Shown here piece after piece: positions 13,159-23,781 of a stretch of 64,000 nt of DNA (its first letter is position 1; each line of letters opens with the position of its first letter). Location: positions 10,032,256 to 10,096,255 of the forward strand of contig OZ020249.1 in assembly GCA_963971285.1 (NCBI GenBank), read 5' to 3'. Origin of the DNA: Astropecten irregularis. Lineage: Eukaryota; Echinodermata; Asteroidea; Paxillosida; Astropectinidae. The notes beneath the pieces were generated by a model. The model had not been told where the DNA came from. It saw only the letters and a program-made list of their open reading frames with translations, and searched no databases. The position numbers and the translations under genes were made by a program.

Positions 13159-14842
13159 TTTCGCTACGCAGGGCGACTTCAGTTTCAAAAACTCAGATCT
13201 ATGATCTACACTGAAAATAAAAAGACACGTGTAATTTTGTTTTTCCTGAGTTTGCCCCAGAAATGAGCAGGCAGATTCCAAAGATCGTGTTCGAAATATA
13301 GGATTGGACAGCGCGCTGTCATATATGATACACATACAGTGTGTAGAACGTCATAACATGATATATAAATCATTACAGATTTCGCTATGCAGGGCAACTT
13401 CAGGTTCAAAAATTCAGATATATGATCTACACTGAAAATAAAAAGACATGTGTAATTTTGTTTTTCCTGAATTTTCCCCAGAAATGAGCAGGCAGTTTTC
13501 AAAGATCGGGTTCAAAATATAGGATTAGACTGCGTGCTGCCATATTATAATACACATACAGTGTAGCACGTCATAACGTGATTTATAAAACATCGCAGAT
13601 TTCGCTAAGCAGAGCGACTTCAGGTTAAAAAATTAAGATATATGATCTACACTGAAAATAAAAAGACACGTGTAATTTTGTTTTTCCTGAATTTTCCCCA
13701 GAAATGAGCAGGCAGTTTTCAAAGATCGGCTTCAAAATATAGGATTAGGCTGCGTGCTGCCATATTATAATACACATACAGTGTAGCACGTCATAACGTG
13801 ATTTATAAAACATTGCAGATTTCGCTACGCAGGGCGACTTCAGGTTCAAAAATTCAGATATATGATCTACACTGAAAATTAAAAGACACGTGTAATTTTG
13901 TTTTTCCTGAATTTTCCCCAGAAATGAGCAGGCAGTTTTCAAAGATCGTGTTCAAAATATAGGATTAGACTGCGTGCTGCCATATTATAATACACATACA
14001 GTGTAGCACGTCATAACGTGATTTATAAAACATTGCAGATTTCGCTAAGCAGGGCGACTTCAGGTTCAAAAATTCAGATATATGATCTACACTGAAAATA
14101 AAAAGACACGTGTAATTTTGTTTTTCCTGAATTTTCCCCAGAAATGAGCAGGGAGATTCCAAAGATCGTGTTCGAAATATAGAATTGGACAGCGCGCTGC
14201 CATATATGAAACACATACAGCGTAGAACGTCATAACATGATATATAAATCTTTGCAGATTTCGCTATGCAGGGCGACTTCGGGTTCAAAAATTCAGATCT
14301 ATGATCTAGACTGAAAATAAAAAGACACGTGTAATTTTGTTTTTCCTGAATTTTCCCCAGAAATGAGCAGGGAGATTCCAAAGATCGTGTTCGAAATAAA
14401 GGATTGGACAGCGCGCTGTCATATATGATACACATACAGTGTAGAACGTCATAACATGATATATACATCATTGCAGATTTCGCTATGCAGGGCGACTTCA
14501 GGTTCAAAAATTCAGATCTATGATCTAGACTGAAAATAAAAAGACACACGTGTGTAATTTTGTTTTTCCCGAGTTTGCCCCAGAAATTAGCAAACAGATT
14601 TCAAAGATCGTATTCAATATATAGAATTAGACTGCCTGCTGCCATATATAATACACATACAGTGTAGAACGTCATAACATGATTTAAAAATCATTACAGA
14701 TTTCGCTATGCAGGGCGACTTCAGTTTCAAAAATTCAGATCAATGATCTAGACTGAAAATAAAAAGACACGTGTAATTTTGTTTTTCCTGAGTTTGCCAA
14801 AGAAATGAGCAGCCAGATGTCAAAGATCGTGCTCAAAATAAA
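12870..14842 (+). repeat. 1973-bp eight-monomer higher-order repeat unit
   Basis: Reading in order: delta (12870), beta with 'gtgtgtag' (about 13302), alpha (about 13521), alpha starting ggattaggc (about 13743), alpha (about 13962), beta starting gaattgg with 'tgaaacac' (about 14182), beta-plus (about 14401) and gamma (about 14624). The next delta starts at 14843. Lengths add up as 432 plus seven monomers of about 220. The same unit is seen at 9150-11122 and 14843-16815. Confidence 0.88.
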
Positions 14843-15131
14843 GGATTTGAAAAATCCTCATGCGCTTTAACAATGCATGGCCCATGCACAAACCCATGCA
14901 CGAAGGTGTGAACTAGACCGAATCTTACTGACTATGACAAACATAATCCAAGACCATTTCATGTCGAAACTCATTTTTGTCCACGCAGGCTCTACGGGCT
15001 TGCCTATAAGCGTGGCATGAGCCAGTCGTCTGGCATAGTCAGTGACATATGGTCAGGTTCCCAGCCTTCGTAATATAGTTTGTATATGGGCTCATTGCTA
15101 AACCGCGTTAGGATTTTTTTAAGGGGGAGGA
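14843..15131 (+). repeat. Delta block 7
   Basis: Shares 'taatatagtttg' with deltas 3, 4 and 6. It begins the third 1973 bp unit. Confidence 0.9.
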
Positions 15132-16815
15132 TTTCGCTACGCAGGGCGACTTCAGTTTCAAAAACTCAGATCTATGATCTACACTGAAAATAAAAAGACA
15201 CGTGTAATTTTGTTTTTCCTGAGTTTGCCCCAGAAATGAGCAGGCAGATTCCAAAGATCGTGTTCGAAATATAGGATTGGACAGCGCGCTGTCATATATG
15301 ATACACATACAGTGTGTAGAACGTCATAACATGATATATAAATCATTACAGATTTCGCTATGCAGGGCAACTTCAGGTTCAAAAATTCAGATATATGATC
15401 TACACTGAAAATAAAAAGACACGTGTAATTTTGTTTTTCCTGAATTTTCCCCAGAAATGAGCAGGCAGTTTTCAAAGATCGGGTTCAAAATATAGGATTA
15501 GACTGCGTGCTGCCATATTATAATACACATACAGTGTAGCACGTCATAACGTGATTTATAAAACATCGCAGATTTCGCTAAGCAGAGCGACTTCAGGTTA
15601 AAAAATTAAGATATATGATCTACACTGAAAATAAAAAGACACGTGTAATTTTGTTTTTCCTGAATTTTCCCCAGAAATGAGCAGGCAGTTTTCAAAGATC
15701 GGCTTCAAAATATAGGATTAGGCTGCGTGCTGCCATATTATAATACACATACAGTGTAGCACGTCATAACGTGATTTATAAAACATTGCAGATTTCGCTA
15801 CGCAGGGCGACTTCAGGTTCAAAAATTCAGATATATGATCTACACTGAAAATTAAAAGACACGTGTAATTTTGTTTTTCCTGAATTTTCCCCAGAAATGA
15901 GCAGGCAGTTTTCAAAGATCGTGTTCAAAATATAGGATTAGACTGCGTGCTGCCATATTATAATACACATACAGTGTAGCACGTCATAACGTGATTTATA
16001 AAACATTGCAGATTTCGCTAAGCAGGGCGACTTCAGGTTCAAAAATTCAGATATATGATCTACACTGAAAATAAAAAGACACGTGTAATTTTGTTTTTCC
16101 TGAATTTTCCCCAGAAATGAGCAGGGAGATTCCAAAGATCGTGTTCGAAATATAGAATTGGACAGCGCGCTGCCATATATGAAACACATACAGCGTAGAA
16201 CGTCATAACATGATATATAAATCTTTGCAGATTTCGCTATGCAGGGCGACTTCGGGTTCAAAAATTCAGATCTATGATCTAGACTGAAAATAAAAAGACA
16301 CGTGTAATTTTGTTTTTCCTGAATTTTCCCCAGAAATGAGCAGGGAGATTCCAAAGATCGTGTTCGAAATAAAGGATTGGACAGCGCGCTGTCATATATG
16401 ATACACATACAGTGTAGAACGTCATAACATGATATATACATCATTGCAGATTTCGCTATGCAGGGCGACTTCAGGTTCAAAAATTCAGATCTATGATCTA
16501 GACTGAAAATAAAAAGACACACGTGTGTAATTTTGTTTTTCCCGAGTTTGCCCCAGAAATTAGCAAACAGATTTCAAAGATCGTATTCAATATATAGAAT
16601 TAGACTGCCTGCTGCCATATATAATACACATACAGTGTAGAACGTCATAACATGATTTATAAATCATTACAGATTTCGCTATGCAGGGCGACTTCAGTTT
16701 CAAAAATTCAGATCTATGATCTAGACTGAAAATAAAAAGACACGTGTAATTTTGTTTTTCCTGAGTTTGCCAAAGAAATGAGCAGCCAGATGTCAAAGAT
16801 CGTGCTCACAATAAA
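14843..16815 (+). repeat. 1973-bp higher-order unit, neighbouring copy
   Basis: This is collinear with 12870-14842. It carries the same odd monomers: 'aggttaaaaaattaag', 'aaaattaaaag' and gaattgg with 'acagcgtagaac'. The gamma monomer reads 'tttataaatc' instead of 'tttaaaaatc', and one 'gacatg' reads 'gacacg'. These differences are small but real. Confidence 0.85.
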
Positions 16816-17104
16816 GGATTTGAAAAATCCTCATGCGCTTTAACAATGCATGGCCCATGCACAAACCCATGCACGAAGGTGTGAACTAGACCGAATCTTA
16901 CTGACTATGACAAACATAATCCAAGACCATTGCATGTCAAATTTCATTTTTGTCCACGCAGGCTCTACGGGCTTGCCTATAAGCGTGGCATGAGCCAGTC
17001 GTCTGGCATAGTCAGTGACATATGGTCAGGTTCCCAGCCTTCGTAATATGGTTTGTAAATGGGCTCATTGCTAAACCGCGTTAGGATTTTTTTAAGGGGG
17101 AGGA
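16816..17104 (+). repeat. Delta block 8
   Basis: Private variants are 'ccattgcatgtcaaatttcat' and 'tttgtaaatggg'. The upstream gamma tail reads 'gctcacaataaagg'. The next delta is 1752 bp on (six ordinary monomers). Confidence 0.9.
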
Positions 17105-18567
17105 TTTCGCTACGCAGGGCGACTTCAGTTTCAAAAACTCAGATTTATGATCTACACTGAAAATAAAAAGACACGTGTAATTTTGTTTTTCCTGAGTTTG
17201 CCCCAGAAATGAGCAGGCAGATTCCAAAGATCGTATTCGAAATATAGGATTGGACAGCGCGCTGTCATATATGATACACATACAGTGTGTAGAACGTCAT
17301 AACATGATATATAAATCATTACAGATTTCGCTATGCAGGGCAACTTCAGGTTCAAAAATTCAGATATATGATCTACACTGAAAATAAAAAGACACGTGTA
17401 ATTTTGTTTTTCCTGAATTTTCCCCAGAAATGAGCAGGCAGTTTTCAAAGATCGGCTTCAAAATATAGGATTAGGCTGCGTGCTGCCATATTATAATACA
17501 CATACAGTGTAGCACGTCATAACGTGATTTATAAAACATCGCAGATTTCGCTAAGCAGAGCGACTTCAGGTTAAAAAATTAAGATATATGATCTACACTG
17601 AAAATAAAAAGACACGTGTAATTTTGTTTTTCCTGAATTTTCCCCAGAAATGAGCAGGCAGTTTTCAAAGATCGGCTTCAAAATATAGGATTAGGCTGCG
17701 TGCTGCCATATTATAATACACATACAGTGTAGCACGTCATAACGTGATTTATAAAACATTGCAGATTTCGCTACGCAGGGCGACTTCAGGTTCAAAAATT
17801 CAGATATATGATCTACACTGAAAATTAAAAGACACGTGTAATTTTGTTTTTCCTGAATTTTCCCCAGAAATGAGCAGGCAGTTTTCAAAGATCGTGTTCA
17901 AAATATAGGATTAGACTGCGTGCTGCCATATTATAATACACATACAGTGTAGCACGTCATAACGTGATTTATAAAACATTGCAGATTTCGCTAAGCAGGG
18001 CGACTTCAGGTTCAAAATTCAGATATATGATCTACACTGAAAATAAAAAGACACGTGTAATTTTGTTTTTCCTGAATTTTCCCCAGAAATGAGCAGGGAG
18101 ATTCCAAAGATCGTGTTCGAAATATAGAATTGGACAGCGCGCTGCCATATATGAAAACATACAGCGTAGAACGTCATAACATGATATATACATCATTGCA
18201 GATTTCGCTATGCAGGGCGACTTCAGGTTCAAAAATTCAGATCTATGATCTAGACTGAAAATAAAAAGACACACGTGTGTAATTTTGTTTTTCCCGAGTT
18301 TGCCCCAGAAATTAGCAAACAGATTTCAAAGATCGTATTCAATATATAGAATTAGACTGCCTGCTGCCATATATAATACACATACAGTGTAGAACGTCAT
18401 AACATGATTTATAAATCATTACAGATTTCGCTATGCAGGGCGACTTCAGTTTCAAAAATTCAGATCTATGATCTAGACTGAAAATAAAAAGACACGTGTA
18501 ATTTTGTTTTTCCTGAGTTTGCCAAAGAAATGAGCAGCCAGATGTCAAAGATCGTGCTGAAAATAAA

Positions 18568-18856
18568 GGATTTGAAAAATCCTCATGCGCTTTAACAATG
18601 CATGGCCCATGCACAAACCCATGCACGAAGGTGTGAACTAGACCGAATCTTACTGACTATGACAAACATAATCCAAGACCATTTCATGTCAAAACTCATT
18701 TTTGTCCACGCAGGCTCTACGGGCTTGCCTATAAGCGTGGCATGAGCCAGTCGTCTGGCATAGTCAGTGACATATGGTCAGGTTCCCAGCCTTCGTAATA
18801 TGGTTTGTATATGGGCTCATTGCTAAACCGCGTTAGGATTTTTTTAAGGGGGAGGA
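18568..18856 (+). repeat. Delta block 9
   Basis: Consensus-like copy; the upstream gamma tail reads 'gctgaaaataaagg'. The minus strand stays open from this block into the gamma monomer (18339-18626), which gives a 95-codon frame I regard as chance. The next delta is 872 bp on. Confidence 0.9.
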
Positions 18857-19439
18857 TTTCGCTACGCAGGGCGACTTCAGTTTCAAAAACTCAGATCTAT
18901 GATCTACACTGAAAATAAAAAGACACGTGTAATTTTGTTTTTCCTGAGTTTGCCCCAGAAATGAGCAGGCAGATTCCAAAGATCGTATTCGAAATATAGG
19001 ATTGGACAGCGCGCTGTCATATATGATACACATACAGTGTGTAGAACGTCATAACATGATATATAAATCATTACAGATTTCGCTATGCAGGGCAACTTCA
19101 GGTTCAAAAATTCAGATATATGATCTACACTGAAAATAAAAAGACACGTGTAATTTTGTTTTTCCTGACTTTTCCCCAGAAATGAGCAGGCAGTTTTCAA
19201 AGATCGGGTTCAAAATATAGGATTAGACTGCGTGCTGCCATATTATAATACACATACAGTGTAGCACGTCATAACGTTATTTATAAAACATCGCAGATTT
19301 CGCTAAGCAGGGCGACTTCAGGTTAAAAAATTAAGATATATGATCTACACTGAAAATAAAAAGACACGTGTAATTTTGTTTTTCCTGAGTTTGCCAAAGA
19401 AATGAGCAGCCAGATGTCAAAGATCGTGCTCAGAATATA

Positions 19440-19728
19440 GGATTTGAAAAATCCTCATGCGCTTTAACAATGCATGGCCCATGCACAAACCCATGCACGA
19501 AGGTGTGAACTAGACCGAATCTTACTGACTATGACAAACATAATCCAAGACCATTTCATGTCAAAACTCATTTTTGTCCACGCAGGCTCTACGGGCTTGC
19601 CTATAAGCGTGGCATGAGCCAGTCGTCTGGCATAGTCAGTGACATATGGTCAGGTTCCCAGCCTTCGTAATATGGTTTGTATATGGGCTCATTGCTAAAC
19701 CGCGTTAGGATTTTTTTAAGGGGGAGGA
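19440..19728 (+). repeat. Delta block 10
   Basis: Consensus-like copy preceded by 'gctcagaatatagg'. The next delta start is 2742 bp on, of which about 784 bp is the inserted element at 21289-22072. The remaining 1958 bp fits the eight-monomer spacing. Confidence 0.9.
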
Positions 19729-20518
19729 TTTCGCTACGCAGGGCGACTTCAGTTTCAAAAACTCAGATCTTTGATCTACACTGAAAATAAAAAGACACGT
19801 GTAATTTTGTTTTTCCTGAGTTTGCCCCAGAAATGAGCAGGCAGATTCCAAAGATCGTGTTCGAAATATAGGATTGGACAGCGCGCTGTCATATATGATA
19901 CACATACAGTGTGTAGAACGTCATAACATGATATATAAATCATTACATATTTCGCTATGCAGGGCAACTTCAGGTTCAAAAATTCAGATATATGATCTAC
20001 ACTGAAAATAAAAAGACACGTGTAATTTTGTTTTTCCTGAATTTTCCCCAGAAATGAGCAGGCAGTTTTCAAAGATCGGGTTCAAAACTGCGTGCTGCCA
20101 TATTATAATACACATACAGTGTAGCACGTCATAACGTGATTTATAAAACATCGCAGATTTCGCTAAGCAGAGCGACTTCAGGTTAAAAAATTAAGATATA
20201 TGATCTACACTGAAAATAAAAAGACACGTGTAATTTTTTTCCGCTGAATTTTCCCCAGAAATGAGCAGGAAGTTTTCAAAGATCGGGTTCAAAATATAGG
20301 ATTAGACTGCGAGCTGCCATCTTATAATACACATACAGTGTAGCACGTCATAACGTGATTTATAAAACATCGCAGATTTCGGTAAGCAGAGCGACTTCAG
20401 GTTCAAGAATTCAGATATATGATCTACACTGAAAATAAAAAGACACGTGTAATTTTGTTTTTCCTGAATTTTCCCCAGAAATGAGCAGGCAGTTTTCAAA
20501 GATCGGCTTCAAAATATA

Positions 20519-20738
20519 GGATTAGATTGCGTGCTGCCATATTATAATACACATACAGTGTAGCACGTCATAACGTGATTTATAAAACATTGCAGATTTC
20601 GCTAAGCAGGGCGACTTCAGGTTCAAAAATTCAGATATATGATCTACACTGAAAATAAAAAGACACGTGTAATTTTGTTTTTCCTGAATTTTCCCCAGAA
20701 ATGAGCAGGGAGATTCCAAAGATCGTGTTCGAAATATA
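20519..20738 (+). repeat. Reference alpha monomer (220 bp)
   Basis: This copy shows the alpha features: the 'attagattgcgtgctgcc' start, tattataatac, and CACGT-cata-ACGTG at 20564-20577. It also has tttcgctaagcaggg and cagatatatgatctac. Its last 35 bp (gggagattcc...ttcgaaatata) are of the type that usually precedes beta. Confidence 0.85.
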
Positions 20739-20957
20739 GGATTGGACAGCGCGCTGTCATATATGAAACACATACAGTGTAGAACGTCATAACATGATAT
20801 ATAAATCATTGCAGATTTCGCTATGCAGGGCGACTTCGGGTTCAAAACTTCAGATCTATGATCTAGACTGAAAATAAAAAGACACGTGTAATTTTGTTTT
20901 TCCTGAATTTTCCCAAGAAATGAGCAGGGAGATTCTAAAGATCGTGTTCGAAATAAA
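20739..20957 (+). repeat. Reference beta monomer (219 bp)
   Basis: The 14 bp perfect palindrome GACAGCGCGCTGTC lies at 20745-20758. The monomer is one base shorter than alpha because 'catatatga' replaces 'catattataa'. At 219 bp it is a multiple of three, so consecutive beta monomers keep a common reading frame. Confidence 0.85.
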
Positions 20958-21180
20958 GGATTGGACAGCGCGCTGTCATATATGATACACATACAGTGTA
21001 GAACGTCATAACATGATATATAAATCATTGCAGATTTCGGTATGCAGGGCGACTTCAGGTTCAAAAATTCAGATCTATGATCTAGACTGAAAATAAAAAG
21101 ACACACGTGTGTAATTTTTTTTTTCCTGAGTTTGCCCCAGAAATTAGCAAACAGATTTCAAAGATCGTATTCAATATATA
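20958..21180 (+). repeat. Reference beta-plus monomer (223 bp)
   Basis: This is a beta monomer with the palindrome ACACACGTGTGT at 21101-21112 in place of acacgtgt, and AGATC-tat-GATCT at 21071-21083. Outside 36-46 kb, the beta-plus form is the usual next-to-last monomer before a delta. Confidence 0.85.
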
Positions 21181-21311
21181 GAATTAGACTGCCTGCTGCC
21201 ATATATAATACACATACAGTGTAGAACGTCATAACATGATTAATAAATCATTACAGATTTCGCTATGCAGGGCGACTTCAGTTTCAAACAAGAAAAGTGT
21301 TGAAAACACAA

Positions 21312-21321
21312 ATGCCCCGCC
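21312..21321 (+). repeat. Left 10-bp inverted end
   Basis: The bases atgccccgcc are the perfect reverse complement of ggcggggcat at 22059-22068. They may mark the element's true terminus, in which case 21289-21311 is extra sequence of unknown origin. Confidence 0.55.
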
Positions 21322-21374
21322 AAGCCTGGATTGGATCCCTTAACCATGGCACTATTTTTTATAAAACAATAATA

Positions 21375-21950
21375 TTGTTTTAGCCATTTCGACCTCGAAC
21401 CTTGACATTTCGGGCCCAAATTCAATAGGCTTCTTAGGACCACCAAGAGCAACCCACAGACCAAATATGAAGTCCACACGACAAGTAATTCCCAAGTTAT
21501 CGTGCTGACAAGATTTCTATTGTTTTAGCCATTTCGACCTTGAACCTTGACATTTCGGGCCCAAATTCAATAGGCTTCTTAGGACCACCAAGAGCAACCT
21601 ACACACCAAATTTGAAGTCCACACGAGAAGTATTTCTCAAGTTATCATGCTGACAAAATTTCTATTGTTTTAGCCATTTCGACCTTGAACCTTGACATTT
21701 CGGGCCCAAATTCAATAGGCTTCTTAGGACCACCAAGAGCAACCCACAGACCAAATTTGAAGTCCACACGAGAAGTATTTCTCAAGTTATCGTGCTGACA
21801 AGATTTCTATTGTTTTAGCCATTTCGACCTTGAACCTTGACATTTCGGGCCCAAATTCAATAGGCTTCTTAGGACCACCAAGAGCAACCCACAGACCAAA
21901 TTTGAAGTCCACACGAGAAGTATTTCTCAAGTTATCGTGCTGACAAGTTG
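21375..21950 (+). repeat. Four tandem 145-bp repeats
   Basis: Copies are phased on tagccatttcgacct at 21381, 21526, 21671 and 21816, an exact 145 bp period. Copy 1 is the most diverged (accaaatatg, cgacaagtaattccc). Copies 2 to 4 differ at only a few bases (for example 'acctacacacc' in copy 2). The repeats contain 'gttatcgtgctgacaag', a motif I associate with dispersed repeats of marine invertebrates, without database support. Confidence 0.92.
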
Positions 21951-21958
21951 TTTTTTTC

Positions 21959-22015
21959 CACACACACACACACCCACCCACCCACCCACACACACCCACC
22001 CACACACCCACACAC
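21959..22015 (+). repeat. CA / CCCA microsatellite
   Basis: An imperfect run of CA and CCCA units lies between the tandem repeats and the terminal hairpin, after a T-run at 21950-21957. It gives the minus strand a Gly/Val/Cys/Trp-rich translation that is not meaningful. Confidence 0.92.
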
Positions 22016-22036
22016 GGAAGGACAAGGCAGAAACAG

Positions 22037-22069
22037 TATGCCCCTTCGACTTCGTCGAGGCGGGGCATA
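22037..22069. other. Terminal hairpin of the inserted element
   Basis: The outer stem pairs tatgcccc (22037-22044) with ggggcata (22062-22069). An inner stem pairs tcgac (22046-22050) with gtcga (22054-22058). Satellite sequence resumes within a few bases. Such a hairpin at one end is a common feature of non-autonomous rolling-circle or hairpin-ended elements. Confidence 0.75.
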
Positions 22070-22181
22070 AAAATCAGATCTATGATCTAGACTGAAAATA
22101 AAAAGACACGTGTAATTTTGTTTTTCCTGAGTTTGCCAAAGAAATGAGCAGCCAGATGTGAAAGATCGTGCTCAAAATATA

Positions 22182-22470
22182 GGATTTGAAAAATCCTCAT
22201 GCGCTTTAACAATGCATGGACCATGAACAAACCCATGCACGAAGGTGTGAACTAGACCGAATCTTACTGACTATGACAAACATAATCCAAGACCATTTCA
22301 TGTCAAAACTCATTTTTGTCCACGCAGGCTCTACGGGCTTGCCTATAAGCGTGGCATGAGCCAGTCGTCTGGCATAGTCAGTGACATATGGTCAGGTTCC
22401 CAGCCTTCGTAATATGGTTTGTATATGGGCTCATTGCTAAACCGCGTTAGGATTTTTTTAAGGGGGAGGA
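22182..22470 (+). repeat. Delta block 11
   Basis: First delta after the insertion. Private variants are 'catggaccatgaacaaa', which breaks the TGCATGG/CCATGCA pair, and loss of one t at the right junction ('aggattcgct'). The next delta is 1310 bp on. Confidence 0.9.
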
Positions 22471-23491
22471 TTCGCTACGCAGGGCGACTTCAGTTTCAAA
22501 AACTCAGATCTATGATCTACACTGAAAAGAAAAAGACACGTGTAATTTTGTTTTTCCTGAGTTTGCCCCAGAAATGAGCAGAAAGATTCCAAAGATCGTG
22601 TTCGAAATATAGGATTGGACAGCGCGCTGTCATATATGATACACATACAGTGTAGAACGTCATAACATGATATATAAATCATTACAGATTTCGCTATGCA
22701 GGGCAACTTCAGTTTCAAAAATTCAGATCTATGATCTACTCTGAAAATAAAAAGACACGTGTAATTTTGTTTATCCTGAGTTTGAACCAGAAATGAGCAG
22801 GCAGTTTTCAAAGATCGGCTTCAAAATATAGGATTAGACTGCGCGCTGCTATATTATAATACACATACAGTGTAGCACGTCATAACGTGATTTATAAAAC
22901 ATTGCGGATTTAGCTAAGCAGGGCGACTTCAGGTTCAAAAATTCAGATATATGATCTATACTGAAAATTAAAAGACACTTGTAATTTTGTTTTTCCTGAA
23001 TTTTCCCCAGAAATGAGCAGGCAGATTCCAAAGATCGTGTTCGAAATAAAGGATTGGACAGCCCGCTGTCATATATGATACACATACAGTGTAGAACGTC
23101 ATAACATGATATATAAATCATTGCAGATTTCGCTATGCAGGGCGACTTCAGGTTCAAAAATTCAGATCAATGATCTAGACTGAAAATAAAAAGACACACG
23201 TGTGTAATTTTGTTTTCCTGAGTTTGCCCCAGAAATTAGCAAACAGATTTCAAAGATCGTATTCAATATATAGAATTAGACTGCCTGCTGCCATATATAA
23301 TACACATACAGTGTAGAACGTCATAACATGATATATAAATCATTACAGATTTCGCTATGCAGGGCGACTTCAGTTTAAAAAATTCAGATCTATGATCTAG
23401 ACTGAAAATAAAAAGACACGTGTAATTTTGTTTTTCCTGAGTTTGCCAAAGAAATGAGCAGCCAGATGTCAAAGATCGTGCTCAAAATATA

Positions 23492-23781
23492 GGATTTGAA
23501 AAATCCTCATGCGCTTTAACAATGCATGGCCCATGCACAAACCCATGCACGAAGGTGTGAACTAGACCGAATCTTACTGACTATGACAAACATAATCCAA
23601 GACCATTTCATGTCAAAACCTCTTTTTTGTCCACGCAGGCTCTACGGGCTTGCCTATAAGCGTGGCATGAGCCAGTCGTCTGGCATAGTCAGTGACATAT
23701 GGTCAGGTTCCCAGCCTTCGTAATATGGTTTGTATATGGGCTCATTGCTAAACCGCGTTAGGATTTTTTTAAGGGGGAGGA
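23492..23781 (+). repeat. Delta block 12
   Basis: Reads 'caaaacctcttttttg' where most deltas read 'caaaactcatttttg'. The extra base keeps a 65-codon plus-strand frame open (23526-23723). The same frame appears in deltas 13, 14 and 16 only, so it follows the variant rather than selection. Confidence 0.9.

Larger units (their letters stand above)
11570..15289 (+). repeat. 3720-bp tandem duplication, copy 2
   Basis: This is the second copy of 7850-11569. It ends at about 15315, where the extra 'gt' in 'cagtgtgtag' replaces 'cagtgtag' of copy 1. The near absence of differences suggests a recent duplication, or an assembly artefact in highly repetitive DNA. Confidence 0.85.
21289..22072. mobile_element. 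Non-autonomous element with tandem-repeat core
   Basis: This 784 bp stretch is unrelated to the satellite and occurs once in the window. From left to right it holds the small inverted repeat GTGTT-gaa-AACAC (21297-21309) and the 10 bp end atgccccgcc (21312-21321). Then come four tandem 145 bp repeats, a CA/CCCA microsatellite and a terminal hairpin. The hairpin contains ggcggggcat (22059-22068), the exact inverse of the left end. No transposase or other protein is encoded; the stop-free stretches at 21240-21479 and 21787-22068 follow the repeats. The layout of tandem core, microsatellite and 3' hairpin is reminiscent of the 'pearl'/Helitron-like non-autonomous elements of molluscs, which I infer from memory. 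No clear target-site duplication is visible. Confidence 0.7.
21181..22181 (+). repeat. Gamma monomer split by an insertion
   Basis: The left part (21181-21288) ends in 'cttcagtttcaaa' and the right part (about 22073-22181) resumes at 'atcagatctatg'. Together they make one gamma monomer with its normal tail and a delta directly after. One t of the expected 'attcagatct' is missing at the right junction. Confidence 0.85.

Noticed and set aside
20598-20614. CENP-B box in the 'ttcgctaagcagggcg' stretch
   Set aside because: It starts with TTCG and has a GGG run at roughly the right distance, but the essential A and CGGG positions do not line up, so the core consensus is not met.
21240-21479. 79-codon minus-strand frame
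   Set aside because: It crosses the junction between satellite and inserted element, so it joins two unrelated sequences by chance.
21951-22015. Telomeric or subtelomeric repeat
   Set aside because: The short repeats are CA/CCCA units only. No TTAGGG or related telomere motif runs occur in the window.
21787-22068. 93-codon minus-strand frame with a Gly/Val/Cys/Trp-rich stretch
   Set aside because: It is a translation of the CA/CCCA microsatellite and the 145 bp repeats; no domain is visible.
21289-22072. LTR retrotransposon or solo LTR
   Set aside because: The ends are inverted (atgccccgcc/ggcggggcat) and there is no TG...CA border, primer-binding site or clear target duplication.
23526-23723. 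65-codon plus-strand frame starting MAHAQTHARR, also at 26385, 29018 and 32741
   Set aside because: It lies in delta and is open only in the four copies with the 'cctctttttt' variant. The other deltas interrupt it, so it follows one duplicated variant and shows no sign of selection.
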